DNA of 28,520 nucleotides, from contig CAAFHX010000067.1 in assembly GCA_900762815.1 (NCBI GenBank), positions 1-28,520 of the forward strand, read 5' to 3'. The notes beneath the pieces are model-generated. The model was not told the DNA's origin, did no database searches, and saw only the letters and a list, made by a program, of their open reading frames with translations. The position numbers and the translations under genes were made by a program. This stretch comes from Candidatus Avelusimicrobium facis (GTDB lineage Bacteria; Elusimicrobiota; Elusimicrobia; Elusimicrobiales; Elusimicrobiaceae). Positions 14,042-22,088 of the stretch are shown in pieces. Position 1 is the stretch's first letter; each line of letters starts with the position of its first letter.

Positions 14042-15289
14042 TTATTTTTCCAACCGGCCCAACCGGCTTTGCGCGCGGTCGGCGTAGCGGTCGGTGGGAT
14101 AATTGATAATCAGCTGCTTGTAGGTCTGCGCCGCCACGGCGGTTTTGCCCTGTTTTTCGTAGCTGTAGCCCAAGGTGTACAAAATTTCCGGCGCTTGGTG
14201 CGTCTTGGGGTAGTTCAGGCGGATTTTTTCCAGCGCCGCGCTCTGCAAAGGCAAGGCTTTCAAACGCCGCTCGGCCAATTCCGCCGCGGCCGTCAGGCTG
14301 GAGACATATTTGTCCTCATCGGCAGAAAATTCCTCTGCGGTGTTAAGCAAGGTATCATACGCCGCCTGGTAATCCTTGGTCTTGGCCAGCACATCGGCTT
14401 TCCCGCGCCAAGCCTCATACGCCGCCGGCTGCGCACCCAAATCGGCAATGGCTTTTTCATAATATGCCAAGGCGGCGGCATAATCTTTACGGTTTTCTTC
14501 CATGACGGCCAAGTGTTTGTACACGACGCCACGCTCATTGGAAGTAGGATATTCTTTCAACACCCGGTTATACAAGGCCACCGCCACTTCGTACTGCTTC
14601 AAATCTCCGGCGTACACATCGGCCGCCATACGCAGACTGGCCGCTTGATACGGCGTGTTGGGGAACAGCTCGCTGACTTTTCTGTATTGCAGCAAGGCGG
14701 CATAATAATTGCCGTTTTGGCGCAACCAATCCCCGTACAGCAGGGTCATTTTGTCATTGGCGCTATCCTGCGGGTAAGCGGCGAAATACGCCTCAAACAA
14801 TTCCGTAACCGGCTCGGTAATTTTTTGCAAATTGCTTTTGACCAGCACCTGCAACAGCTGTGCGTGCCGCTGCTGGCGCGTGGCGCCCTCGCCGGGTACG
14901 GCCAGCAATTTCAACGCTTGGGCTTTTTGCTTGCGGTTGAATTCGTCCATGGCTTTTTCCACATTAGAGGAAAGCAGGGCCGTGTCATTTTGGGACGGAA
15001 AGAAAAAATGCACCTGATACAAAGCCACCAAGGCGCGGCCTTCTTCTTGCGCGCGCATATAGTTGTCCGCCGCCATCAACAAGGCCGTCTTGGCCTGCGG
15101 GTCTTGCGGATGGGCCGCCGCCCACGCGCCGGCTTCGCGCGCCAAAGAGGCGGCAAAGCTGCGGTCCTGGCGGGCCGTCTCCGCCTTTTCCAGCCCCATG
15201 CGCTGCAGGAAGGCCAGCTCGGCGTTTTGCACGGCAAAGGCCGTCCCGCCGCATAAGCACAAAATCAAAAATAAACCAATCTTTTTCAT
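14042..15289 (-). CDS. Exported tetratricopeptide-repeat protein
   Basis: This 415-residue protein has a signal peptide (MKKIGLFLILCLCGGTAFA) followed by helical repeats of TPR type across most of its length. The C-terminal repeat (EILYTLGYSYEKQGKTAVAA, then QTYKQLIINYPTDRYADRA) is typical of the YbgF/CpoB and BamD style of periplasmic TPR protein. Such proteins are scaffolds for envelope complexes; no enzyme motif is present. No lipobox cysteine directly follows the signal peptide, so a soluble periplasmic location is most likely. The start has GGAG 5 bases upstream, and the gene follows yajQ after 8 bases. Confidence 0.82.
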   Translation of the reverse strand: MKKIGLFLILCLCGGTAFAVQNAELAFLQRMGLEKAETARQDRSFAASLAREAGAWAAAHPQDPQAKTALLMAADNYMRAQEEGRALVALYQVHFFFPSQNDTALLSSNVEKAMDEFNRKQKAQALKLLAVPGEGATRQQRHAQLLQVLVKSNLQKITEPVTELFEAYFAAYPQDSANDKMTLLYGDWLRQNGNYYAALLQYRKVSELFPNTPYQAASLRMAADVYAGDLKQYEVAVALYNRVLKEYPTSNERGVVYKHLAVMEENRKDYAAALAYYEKAIADLGAQPAAYEAWRGKADVLAKTKDYQAAYDTLLNTAEEFSADEDKYVSSLTAAAELAERRLKALPLQSAALEKIRLNYPKTHQAPEILYTLGYSYEKQGKTAVAAQTYKQLIINYPTDRYADRAQSRLGRLEK

Positions 15290-15297
15290 GTACGCTC

Positions 15298-15792
15298 CTA
15301 TCTGTAATTGGTAAACTGCAAATCCAAACCGAAATCTTTTTCGCCCAGCTTGCCGATGGTGGCCTGCAGTTCGTCTTTGGACTTGGAAGACACCCGCAGC
15401 TGATCGCCCTGAATGGAAGCGGCCACTTTGAGCTTGGCGTCTTTGATGTATTTGGAAATTTCTTTGGCTTTATCGGAGGGAATGCCCTGCTGGATTTTGA
15501 TAATCTGCTTGGCATTGCCGCCCAAGGCGGACTCCACCTTGCCCTGCGTCAAGTTTTTTAGCGCCACGCCGCGTTTGGCCAGGCGCGTGAAAAGCACGTC
15601 GCGCAAAGCGGCCACTTTGTATTCGTCGGCAGATGTCAGTTTGAGCTCATTGTCTTTTTCATTGAGCTCCAAGGTAGAGTTGGTCCCTTTAAAATCATAG
15701 CGGTTGGCAATTTCCTTGCCGGCGGCATTCACCGCTTCGCTGATGATGTTCAAATCCACCTTACTCACTACGTCAAAACTATAGTCGGCCAT
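15298..15792 (-). CDS. yajQ: YajQ-family nucleotide-binding protein
   Basis: This 164-residue protein begins MADYSFDVVSKVDLNIISEAV, the characteristic YajQ N-terminus, and carries the family segments NRYDFKGT and KLKVAASIQGDQLRVSSKSKDELQ. The fold is two ferredoxin-like domains; relatives bind nucleic acid or cyclic di-GMP, and a Xanthomonas member acts as a c-di-GMP effector. I use the ATG at 15792 because GGGAGG lies 7 bases before it; the reading frame stays open much further upstream, but that part is not family-like. A divergent promoter region with a palindrome lies upstream. It heads a two-gene unit with the TPR protein. Confidence 0.93.
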   Translation of the reverse strand: MADYSFDVVSKVDLNIISEAVNAAGKEIANRYDFKGTNSTLELNEKDNELKLTSADEYKVAALRDVLFTRLAKRGVALKNLTQGKVESALGGNAKQIIKIQQGIPSDKAKEISKYIKDAKLKVAASIQGDQLRVSSKSKDELQATIGKLGEKDFGLDLQFTNYR

Positions 15793-15806
15793 AAACAAAC
15801 CTCCCC

Positions 15807-15820
15807 GGCCCCGCCGGGGC
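15807..15820 (-). repeat. GC hairpin in the yajQ leader
   Basis: CCGGCCCCGCCGGG-type inverted repeats lie just upstream of the yajQ ribosome binding site (GGGAGG at 15798-15803). The hairpin could modulate ribosome access, but no known riboswitch was recognised. Confidence 0.35.
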
Positions 15821-15824
15821 CCTG

Positions 15825-15867
15825 TATGTGTTACACATATTATATATTTTTTGTACAATGGCTTTAT
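15825..15867. promoter_or_regulatory. Divergent promoters and palindromic operator between yajQ and the nucleoside symporter
   Basis: On the plus strand, TTACAC (15831-15836), exactly 17 bases, and TACAAT (15854-15859) form a good promoter for the symporter. On the minus strand, TATAAT (15844-15839) serves yajQ, with a weak -35. A perfect inverted repeat, TATGTG-TTA-CACATA (15825-15839), overlaps the plus-strand -35 and the region around the yajQ start point, so a bound regulator could control both genes. Confidence 0.65.
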
Positions 15868-15951
15868 CGGCAGGTGCCGCGCAGGCGGCCCCCGGCCGAC
15901 TATTCCATGGAGGCATACACGCCGGGGTTTCCCCCTCCGGCCTAAACGCTT

Positions 15952-17259
15952 ATGAACATCAAAATTCGTCTGACAGCAATGAATTTCCTCCAGTTCGCCG
16001 TCTGGGGTGCGTACCTGACGTCTATGGGCACGTTCCTGGCCGGGGCCGGGCTGGCTGAAGGTATCGGTTGGTTTTACGCGATGCAGGGTTTTGTGTCGCT
16101 GTTTATGCCGGCGGTCATCGGCATCGTAGCAGACCGCTGGGTCCCCGCCCAAAAGCTGCTGGGCTTGTGCCATTTAGCGGCGGCGGCGTGTATGGCCGGG
16201 GCGGCGTATTTCGGCTCTTTGCCGCAAGTCAGCTTTGCCGCCGTCTTTACCATGTATTCGCTGAGCGTGGCCTTTTATATGCCCACGATTGCGCTGTCTA
16301 ACTCCGTGGCTTACACGGCGTTGCGCCAGGGCGGTTTTGACACCGTTACTTCTTTCCCGCCGATCCGCGTGTTCGGCACGGTCGGTTTCATTTGCGCGAT
16401 GCTGACCACCAACTTTACCGGCTTTCAAACGACCTTTGCCCAATGGTACTTCTCGGCCGTGTTGGGCGTGTTGTTGGGCGTGTATTGCTTCTCCTTGCCG
16501 CAGTGCCCCACCTGCACCGAAAAGGCCAAATCCTTGGCCGAAGCGTTGGGCCTGAAAGCCTTTGCTTTGTTCAAAGAAAAGAAGATGGCCATTTTCTTCA
16601 TCTTCTCCATGCTGTTGGGGATGTCCTTGCAGATTACCAACGCCTATGCCAACCCGTTTATCACCGGGTTCAACCACTTGGCGGGCTTTGCCGGTTCCTG
16701 GGGTGCGCAAAACGCCAATGCGTTGATTTCGCTTTCGCAAATGTCCGAAACGCTGTGCATCCTGCTCATTCCGTTTTTCTTGAAACGCTTCGGCATCAAA
16801 AAAGTGATGCTCATCAGCATGTTTGCCTGGGTGTTGCGCTTTGGCTTCTTTGGTCTGGGCAATCCCTCCACGGCCACGGGCATTGTGCTGTTGGTGGCGT
16901 CTATGATTGTGTACGGCGTGGCGTTTGACTTCTTTAACGTGTCGGGCTCTTTGTATGTGGACCAGGAAACCGACCCGGCCATCCGCTCCAGCGCCCAGGG
17001 CGTATTTATGCTGATGACCAACGGCTTTGGCGCGATGATCGGCACCTTGGGTGCGCAGTGGGTCATCAACAAGTTGGTCTATGTACACAGCAATGCCTAC
17101 GGCTTTTTGGCCGAAGGGCAAGTGTATCCGGCCGACGTCTCCCACCACATTATGACGGGCTGGAGCTACTCTTGGTTCGTCTTTGCCGGGTTCTCTTTGG
17201 CGGTAGCCATTGCGTTTGCGTTGATCTTCCAATACAAACATGTTCCCGCCAAAAATTAG
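15952..17259 (+). CDS. Nucleoside:proton symporter, NupG/XapB family
   Basis: This 435-residue major-facilitator protein has about 12 membrane helices. The N-terminus MNIKIRLTAMNFLQFAVWGAYLTSMG, followed by FMPAVIGIVADRW, closely follows the E. coli NupG pattern (MNLKLQ...FLQFCLWG...FMPALLGIVADKW). It should import nucleosides with protons. The C-terminal half has the family segment YGVAFDFFNVSGSLYVDQET. No Shine-Dalgarno sequence precedes the ATG; a GC hairpin (GCCGG...CCGGC) lies a few bases upstream in an 86-base leader, which may mean regulated translation. The cytidine deaminase at the other end of the window could use imported cytidine. The substrate range is inferred from the family only. 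Confidence 0.92.
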   Translation: MNIKIRLTAMNFLQFAVWGAYLTSMGTFLAGAGLAEGIGWFYAMQGFVSLFMPAVIGIVADRWVPAQKLLGLCHLAAAACMAGAAYFGSLPQVSFAAVFTMYSLSVAFYMPTIALSNSVAYTALRQGGFDTVTSFPPIRVFGTVGFICAMLTTNFTGFQTTFAQWYFSAVLGVLLGVYCFSLPQCPTCTEKAKSLAEALGLKAFALFKEKKMAIFFIFSMLLGMSLQITNAYANPFITGFNHLAGFAGSWGAQNANALISLSQMSETLCILLIPFFLKRFGIKKVMLISMFAWVLRFGFFGLGNPSTATGIVLLVASMIVYGVAFDFFNVSGSLYVDQETDPAIRSSAQGVFMLMTNGFGAMIGTLGAQWVINKLVYVHSNAYGFLAEGQVYPADVSHHIMTGWSYSWFVFAGFSLAVAIAFALIFQYKHVPAKN

Positions 17260-17272
17260 TTTTATCTGACGC

Positions 17273-17306
17273 AAAAAGCCCCCGCTTAAAAGCGGGGGCT
17301 TTTTTA
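17273..17306. terminator. Bidirectional terminator after the nucleoside symporter
   Basis: AAAAAGCCCCCGC (17273-17285) and GCGGGGGCTTTTT (17292-17304) form a 13-base-pair stem with a TTAAAA loop, flanked by T-rich ends on both strands. The genes on both sides converge on it. Confidence 0.9.
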
Positions 17307-17318
17307 TCTAAAAAACTA

Positions 17319-17834
17319 TTACCATTGGCATTTTCTGGCCAAAGCGGCCCAAAGACTTTTTTTATACTGCGCCGGAAGCGGTTGTAACCCGTGACGCACC
17401 AATTCTTGGAGCAATAACTTGCGGTCATTGGAAGAAAGTAAAAATAAATCCACCTCCGCCACCCGGCCCAGCGCCTCTTTGTAAGACCATAAACTCACAA
17501 TCTTCACCAAACGGCTGGTCTTTCCAAAGTGGCGCCATTGCTCCTCTATACGAAAGCCGGCCAGGTCCTCCCAAAAAAACATTTTATTGCGCAGGCAAAA
17601 ACTCCCCGGCAGCGTGCGGCACAGGGGCTTACAAAACACATTTTTCCAAATCACTACACCACAAAAGAGCAGCAGCAGAAAAAGCCCCAGGTATAAAAGA
17701 AAGTCCCCGCGGGTCCTACGGAGATAAGAAAAGGCCCAATAAAAGCCCATAAAGACCAAAATTACGCGTAAATCAAAGATTCTTCTCCACAGAGCAGGGT
17801 AAAAAGCTTTTTCTCCGCCGGGTAAGGTTTTCAT
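17319..17834 (-). CDS. Small membrane protein, PH-like C-terminal region, function unknown
   Basis: This 171-residue protein has two membrane helices (about 23-40 and 46-65). The remaining hundred residues are mixed alpha/beta (FFWEDLAGFRIEEQWRHFGKTSRLVKIVSLWSY...), which looks like a bacterial PH-type domain; this is a weak resemblance. Its start overlaps the stop of the cysteine desulfidase-like gene by 4 bases (ATGA), so it belongs to the radC unit. I do not recognise a named family. Confidence 0.65.
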   Translation of the reverse strand: MKTLPGGEKAFYPALWRRIFDLRVILVFMGFYWAFSYLRRTRGDFLLYLGLFLLLLFCGVVIWKNVFCKPLCRTLPGSFCLRNKMFFWEDLAGFRIEEQWRHFGKTSRLVKIVSLWSYKEALGRVAEVDLFLLSSNDRKLLLQELVRHGLQPLPAQYKKSLWAALARKCQW

Positions 17835-19111
17835 TTGTTCTTCTCCTGCATAATATCTACAATCATCGGGTCCACCGCGCTCATGCCGACGGTGGAAATA
17901 TTCCCCAAATTCTGAATAGTTTGTTCGGCTGTTTTGCCCACAAATCCCTCCACTTCCGTAATGCCGTAATCGTTCATGGCCATAAAGGCCGCGCGGATGG
18001 CTGCATCGGTAGAACTGACCACCTTAAGCGCACAACCGCTTTTGGCTCCGTCGCAAAGCATCCCGCCGATGTCGCTGATAATATTGTTGACGGCCAGGGT
18101 CATGGCGGGCACATTCGCCCCGCGCTGCTGATAGACTATCGCCGCGGCGGCGCCCACCCCGGCGGCAATAGCGCACCCGCAAATGGGGGCCAGCTCCCCG
18201 GTGAAGACCTTGACATAGCCGTTTAACAGGTGAGAGAGCGCAATGCTGCGCAAAATCGTTTCCTCCGGCACCCCCATTTCTTGCCCGACTTTCCACGGCA
18301 CCAAAATAGTTACCACGCCTTGGTTGCCCGACTCACCGCTGCTCATCACGGGCACGCTCTGCCCGTCCATACGGGCATCGGCGGCGCAAGCGGTCAAAAT
18401 TTTGGTAGAAGAAATCAAGTCCAGCTGCAATAACTTTTTGCGCACCAATTCCTTAATATAAAAGCCCACCTTTTGCAAGGTTTGCCCGGCCTCGGCGGCG
18501 GCCAAATTCATCTCCACTCCCTTTTTGATGTAGGCCAAATCCGCTGCATCGGCCCGGTCGGCGCAAGCGGCCAACTCGGCCAAAGAGGTTTTCTTCAACG
18601 CCTCTTTAAAAGCGCTGCAGCGGTTTTTCTCCGGCTTGCGTGCATCCTGCAGCACCCGCCCCCCGCAAGCCAAATAGGCCACCTCGGTATGGCTGCCGGA
18701 AATAATACACACCGCTTCTTGTCCGGCCTCGTCCCGCACCCGGGCCTCTATGTAAAAGCCGTGTTTTTCCGGGGCGACTTCCAGCCGGACCTTCTTCTGC
18801 GCCACCCATTGTTTGGCTTGGGCTAACATTTTTTCATCGGCCCCGCTTAAAATTTCCATTTGCAGCTGCGGCCGCGCAATCAGCAGCCCCAAGGCCGCCG
18901 CCAAGACATTGCCTTTTTCCCCGGCTGTATTGGGGATGCGCACCCCGCAGCCGTTTTTATACGTGCCCGGGTCCAAACGCAGCAGCGCGCTTTGCACCGG
19001 GCCGGACAATTGCTCGGCCGCATACGCAGCGCACAAAGCCACCGATACCGGCTCCGTACACCCCATGGCGGGATAAACTTGGTGCGTTAACACTTCTTTG
19101 AGTAAATTCAT
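17831..19111 (-). CDS. cyuA: L-cysteine desulfidase-like / UPF0597 iron-sulfur protein
   Basis: This 426-residue protein is related to YhaM/CyuA and to the alpha chain of L-serine dehydratase. It shows the N-terminal GCTEPVSVALCAA motif with Cys18 (the equivalent cysteine is catalytic in the archaeal desulfidase), the GTYKNGCGVRIPNT segment, SGESGNQG, and further cysteines in ICGCAIA, MLCDGAKSGCALK that fit [4Fe-4S] binding. The expected reaction is L-cysteine to pyruvate, ammonia and sulfide, useful in anaerobic amino-acid use. It sits between radC and a small membrane protein with 4-base overlaps on both sides. Activity on cysteine rather than serine is inferred from the family. Confidence 0.85.
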   Translation of the reverse strand: MNLLKEVLTHQVYPAMGCTEPVSVALCAAYAAEQLSGPVQSALLRLDPGTYKNGCGVRIPNTAGEKGNVLAAALGLLIARPQLQMEILSGADEKMLAQAKQWVAQKKVRLEVAPEKHGFYIEARVRDEAGQEAVCIISGSHTEVAYLACGGRVLQDARKPEKNRCSAFKEALKKTSLAELAACADRADAADLAYIKKGVEMNLAAAEAGQTLQKVGFYIKELVRKKLLQLDLISSTKILTACAADARMDGQSVPVMSSGESGNQGVVTILVPWKVGQEMGVPEETILRSIALSHLLNGYVKVFTGELAPICGCAIAAGVGAAAAIVYQQRGANVPAMTLAVNNIISDIGGMLCDGAKSGCALKVVSSTDAAIRAAFMAMNDYGITEVEGFVGKTAEQTIQNLGNISTVGMSAVDPMIVDIMQEKNK

Positions 19112-19797
19112 GCAATTTCTCCGTTGGCTTTTAAACTGTAATGCGTACCCTTGCCAATGATGATATGGTCGTGCACGGTAATGCCCAGCAGGGCGGCGGC
19201 GCGGGTAATTTCTTTGGTCAGGGCAATATCCTCTGCAGACGGGGTCGGATCGCCGGACGGATGATTATGCACCATAATCACGGCGGCGGCCTTGGCCGCC
19301 AAGGCGTGCTCCACAATTTTGCGCGGAGACACACTCACGCGGTCCAGCCCGCCCACAGAAATAATTTCCGCCCCGATAATCGTGTTGCGCACAGACAAAT
19401 AAATCAACTCCAAACATTCCTCACTGCATCCCGACAAAGACGCCTTGCAATATTGCAACACTTGCTCCGGGGAGCGGACGGTTATTTTTGCTTTGACCTC
19501 TTCCAAAGAATATTTTTTAAATACGGCGCGGATAAGTTTTAAAAATTGTGCGCTTTGCGGTCCCACGCCCGGGACCGTTTGCAACCGGTCTACCGGCGCA
19601 TCCAGCACGGCGGACAAAGAACCAAACTTTTTAATCAGCGCCCAGGCCGTCGGTTTGGTATCGCGCCGGGCAATGCAATAGGTCAACAGCAGCTCCAACG
19701 TTTCATGATCTAAAAAATGGTCCAAACCGCCCTCTGCGAATTTGGCGCGTATTCGCTCGCGGTGTCCGTTATAAGAAGGGGTTTGTTTTTCGGCCAT
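19108..19797 (-). CDS. radC: RadC-family JAMM protein
   Basis: This 229-residue protein has a helix-hairpin-helix region (TVPGVGPQSAQFL, about 74-86) followed by the JAB/MPN metal site HNHPSGDPTPSAED with His177, His179, Ser187 and Asp190. Despite the name, a role in DNA repair is not established; relatives occur in chromosomes, phages and mobile elements. All motif residues are present. Its ATG lies 6 bases from a TATAAT and has no Shine-Dalgarno sequence, so its mRNA is probably leaderless. It overlaps cyuA by 4 bases (ATGA). Confidence 0.93.
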   Translation of the reverse strand: MAEKQTPSYNGHRERIRAKFAEGGLDHFLDHETLELLLTYCIARRDTKPTAWALIKKFGSLSAVLDAPVDRLQTVPGVGPQSAQFLKLIRAVFKKYSLEEVKAKITVRSPEQVLQYCKASLSGCSEECLELIYLSVRNTIIGAEIISVGGLDRVSVSPRKIVEHALAAKAAAVIMVHNHPSGDPTPSAEDIALTKEITRAAALLGITVHDHIIIGKGTHYSLKANGEIA

Positions 19798-19803
19798 AAT
19801 TTA

Positions 19804-19841
19804 ATTATATGTTTTTTCCGGCTGTTTTTTAATGCTAGAAT
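19804..19841. promoter_or_regulatory. Divergent promoters for radC (-) and lpd (+)
   Basis: On the minus strand a perfect TATAAT (19809-19804) ends 6 bases before the radC ATG at 19797. On the plus strand TGCTAGAAT, an extended -10 with its hexamer at 19836-19841, precedes lpd with a leader of about 30 bases. Both -35 regions are weak and lie between the two -10 elements. Confidence 0.6.
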
Positions 19842-19879
19842 ACAAGAAAGCAAACTGATTGTGGGGGGAGGAATTTTTT

Positions 19880-21253
19880 ATGCCTTTACAAATAGCCATT
19901 ATCGGAGCCGGCCCGGCGGGATATCCGGCAGCCTTGACAGCGGCGCGGCTGGGAGCACAGGTCAGCGTTATTGACCCGCGTTTGCCCGGGGGCGTTTGCC
20001 TGCACTGCGGGTGCATTCCGTCTAAATCTTTGTTGGATGCGGCCCACCGTTTAGACGCCGTACGCAAAATAGATACCCTGTGCTCGTCAGAAGCGACGGC
20101 GCACGCCCAAGCCATTTTAAAGGAAATTTCCTGGCCCAAAATCCAGCAGCGCCAGCAAGAGGTTACCCGCAAATTGACTGCGGGCATCCAAATGCTTTTC
20201 CGGCAAGCCAAGGTAACCTATTATCAAGGCACGGCCTCTTTTATAGACGAGCATACGCTGCGGGTGGACCGGGCGGGGGAAGAGCTGACCTTGCCTTTTG
20301 ATTACGCCTTAATCGCCACCGGCAGCACCGCCTTTGTGCCGCCGCCGTTTGACAAAATCCGCGCGCACATTCAAGACAACAGCACCGTTTTTGCCTTGCC
20401 GCAATTACCCAAAGAAATGGTTATCATCGGCGGGGGCGCCATCGGCTGCGAATTTGCCACCCTGCTCAGCGCCTTGGGCGTAAAAATCACCTTGATAGAA
20501 ATGCAGCCCCGTTTGCTGCCTGCAATGGACGAGCCCGTCAGCCGCCTTTTGGCCGTGCAGCTGCAAAAGCGCGGCGTCAATGTATTACCGGGCAAAAAAG
20601 TAACCGATGCCCACGTGCAAGGCCATAAAAAAATATTAACTTTAGACGACGGCGCCACCTTGGAAACGGAAGAAGTCCTGGTGGCCATCGGCCGCCAATG
20701 TGATTTGGCTGCCTTGCACCCGGAAAACGCCGGGCTGAAATGGAACCGCAAGGGATTGGAAGGGGTTCATCCCCACACGCTGCAAGCGGCCCCCTCCATT
20801 TATGCCGCCGGAGATGTTACCGGGCTGACGCTGCTGGCCCATGCCGCCAGCCGCCAAGGCGTGGTGGCGGCGCACAATATGTGCGGGCAGCCCATGCAAT
20901 ATGACAATGACGCTATTCCCAGCGCGGTGTATACCTCGCCCGAAGTGGCCACGGTGGGGCTGACGCGGGCCCAAGCGGCGGCACGCGGATTAGAAGTCAA
21001 AATGCACAAGGCCTTTATGGCCGCCAACGGGCGGGCCCTGACCCAAGAAAGCACGGAAGGGTTTGTGGAAATTCTCAGCGAAAAGACAACCGGCAAACTG
21101 CTGGGCGCCACCCTGGCCGCGCCGCAAGCCTCGGAAATTATTTCTCTGTTTAGCGTGGCTTTGGCGGCGCAAATGACCGTGCAACAATTGCAAAACGTGG
21201 TGCTGCCGCACCCGACCGTCAGCGAAGCGGTGGCTGACGCCTTGGCCCGATGA
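19880..21253 (+). CDS. lpd: Dihydrolipoamide dehydrogenase-type flavoprotein
   Basis: This is the E3-type FAD disulfide oxidoreductase that reoxidises lipoamide with NAD+. It has 457 residues from the ATG at 19880, preceded at good spacing by a very strong GGGGGGAGGAA. The FAD motif is IIGAGPAGYPAA (8-19). The redox disulfide is Cys40 and Cys45 in GGVCLHCGCIPSK; an extra Cys43 sits between them. A second dinucleotide motif, IIGGGAIGCEFA, binds NAD. The C-terminal PHPTVSE supplies His444 and Glu449 of the active site. E1 and E2 genes are not in the window, so its complex (pyruvate, branched-chain 2-oxo acid or glycine cleavage) is unknown; nearby buk and ptb favour a 2-oxo acid route. It overlaps trmJ by 4 bases. 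Confidence 0.92.
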   Translation: MPLQIAIIGAGPAGYPAALTAARLGAQVSVIDPRLPGGVCLHCGCIPSKSLLDAAHRLDAVRKIDTLCSSEATAHAQAILKEISWPKIQQRQQEVTRKLTAGIQMLFRQAKVTYYQGTASFIDEHTLRVDRAGEELTLPFDYALIATGSTAFVPPPFDKIRAHIQDNSTVFALPQLPKEMVIIGGGAIGCEFATLLSALGVKITLIEMQPRLLPAMDEPVSRLLAVQLQKRGVNVLPGKKVTDAHVQGHKKILTLDDGATLETEEVLVAIGRQCDLAALHPENAGLKWNRKGLEGVHPHTLQAAPSIYAAGDVTGLTLLAHAASRQGVVAAHNMCGQPMQYDNDAIPSAVYTSPEVATVGLTRAQAAARGLEVKMHKAFMAANGRALTQESTEGFVEILSEKTTGKLLGATLAAPQASEIISLFSVALAAQMTVQQLQNVVLPHPTVSEAVADALAR

Positions 21254-21963
21254 AACGCGATTTTGTCATTGTGCTCGTCCGTCCGCGCGACCCCAATAAC
21301 ATCGGGGCCACGGCCCGGGCCATGGCCAATTTTGGTCTGAGTCAATTGCGCGTGGTGGACCCGTACGAACCCACGTGGCAGAGTGCCGTCAGCGCGGTGG
21401 GGGCGCACGATATTTTACAAAATGCCCAATTATGTGCCACCCTGCCCGAGGCTCTGGATGGCTGCACGCTGAGCCTGGCCGCCACCGCTTTAAAAAACCG
21501 CAAGCTGGACCAAGACATAGTGGCCCTGCCCCGGTTGCCGCTGTGGCTTACGGGCCAAAACGCCGGGCAGACCGCTTTGGTTTTCGGCAATGAAAAAACG
21601 GGGCTTTCCAATGCAGACATTGCCCTGTGCCAAGCCGTGCTGCACATCCCCACCACGGCCAAGCAGCCTTCGGTCAATTTGGCCCAAGCGGTGATTTTGA
21701 CTTGTTACGAGCTTGCCCGCACCCCAATCCCCCCCGCAGGAAAAACAGCGGACGGCCCCACCTTTGCCGAGCAGGAACGGGTCTTGGCGGAGCTGGACGC
21801 TTTATTACAGGCCGTGCAGATAAAAACCGATTACAGCGCCGAGCAACGCAAAGCCTTATTGCGCGGGCTGCTGCACAAAAGCCATTTATCTAAAAATGAT
21901 TTGTTTTTTATCAAAACCGTGGCCCAACACGCCCGGCAAAAAATAGAGGAGCGCCCCCTATGA
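21250..21963 (+). CDS. trmJ: TrmJ/TrmH-type (SpoU) RNA 2'-O-methyltransferase
   Basis: This 237-residue SPOUT methyltransferase most resembles TrmJ, which methylates ribose at position 32 of certain tRNAs. Visible motifs are RPRDPNNIGATARAMANFGL near the N-terminus (motif 1), LVFGNEKTGLSN (motif 2) and HIPTTAKQPSVNLAQAVIL (motif 3), which build the knotted SAM site. A helical C-terminal extension of about 75 residues is as in TrmJ. The start overlaps the lpd stop (ATGA). The exact RNA target cannot be read from sequence. Confidence 0.88.
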   Translation: MKRDFVIVLVRPRDPNNIGATARAMANFGLSQLRVVDPYEPTWQSAVSAVGAHDILQNAQLCATLPEALDGCTLSLAATALKNRKLDQDIVALPRLPLWLTGQNAGQTALVFGNEKTGLSNADIALCQAVLHIPTTAKQPSVNLAQAVILTCYELARTPIPPAGKTADGPTFAEQERVLAELDALLQAVQIKTDYSAEQRKALLRGLLHKSHLSKNDLFFIKTVAQHARQKIEERPL

Positions 21964-21972
21964 AACTACCCG

Positions 21973-22060
21973 TAGACCCGGCAGATTTACTTGTTAAAAT
22001 AAAAAAGAAAGCCCGCGCCTTGGGGCCGGCCGGCGCACGGGCCCGTAAAATGTTAAAATA
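21973..22060 (+). promoter_or_regulatory. Twin TGTTAAAATA elements around a strong hairpin, upstream of buk
   Basis: Two identical 10-base copies of TGTTAAAATA lie at 21992-22001 and 22051-22060; each is a good extended -10. Between them is a strong GC hairpin (GCCCG at 22011-22015 with CGGGC at 22038-22042, and an inner CGCC/GGCG pairing). TAGACC (21973-21978) could be the -35 of the first. The layout suggests tandem promoters for buk and ptb, with a hairpin near the 5' end of the longer message. Confidence 0.45.
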
Positions 22061-22088
22061 TAAGAAACAAAAGTGCACCGAAAAGCCT

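Noticed and set aside
14021..15256. Open frame of 411 codons antisense to the TPR gene
   Set aside because: It is a composition artefact of high-GC coding on the other strand. The TPR frame has a signal peptide, repeats and a ribosome binding site.
15860..15951. Riboswitch in the nucleoside-symporter leader
   Set aside because: The leader contains GC hairpins, but I could not match the conserved core of purine, preQ1 or other known riboswitches.
15793..16173. N-terminal extension of YajQ by 127 residues
   Set aside because: The extra part is not family-like and crosses the divergent promoter region and the start of the symporter gene. A strong GGGAGG supports the ATG at 15792.
16174..17274. 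Open frame of 366 codons antisense to the nucleoside symporter
   Set aside because: It is Arg/His/Gln-rich without any recognisable fold, while the plus strand matches the NupG family along its full length.
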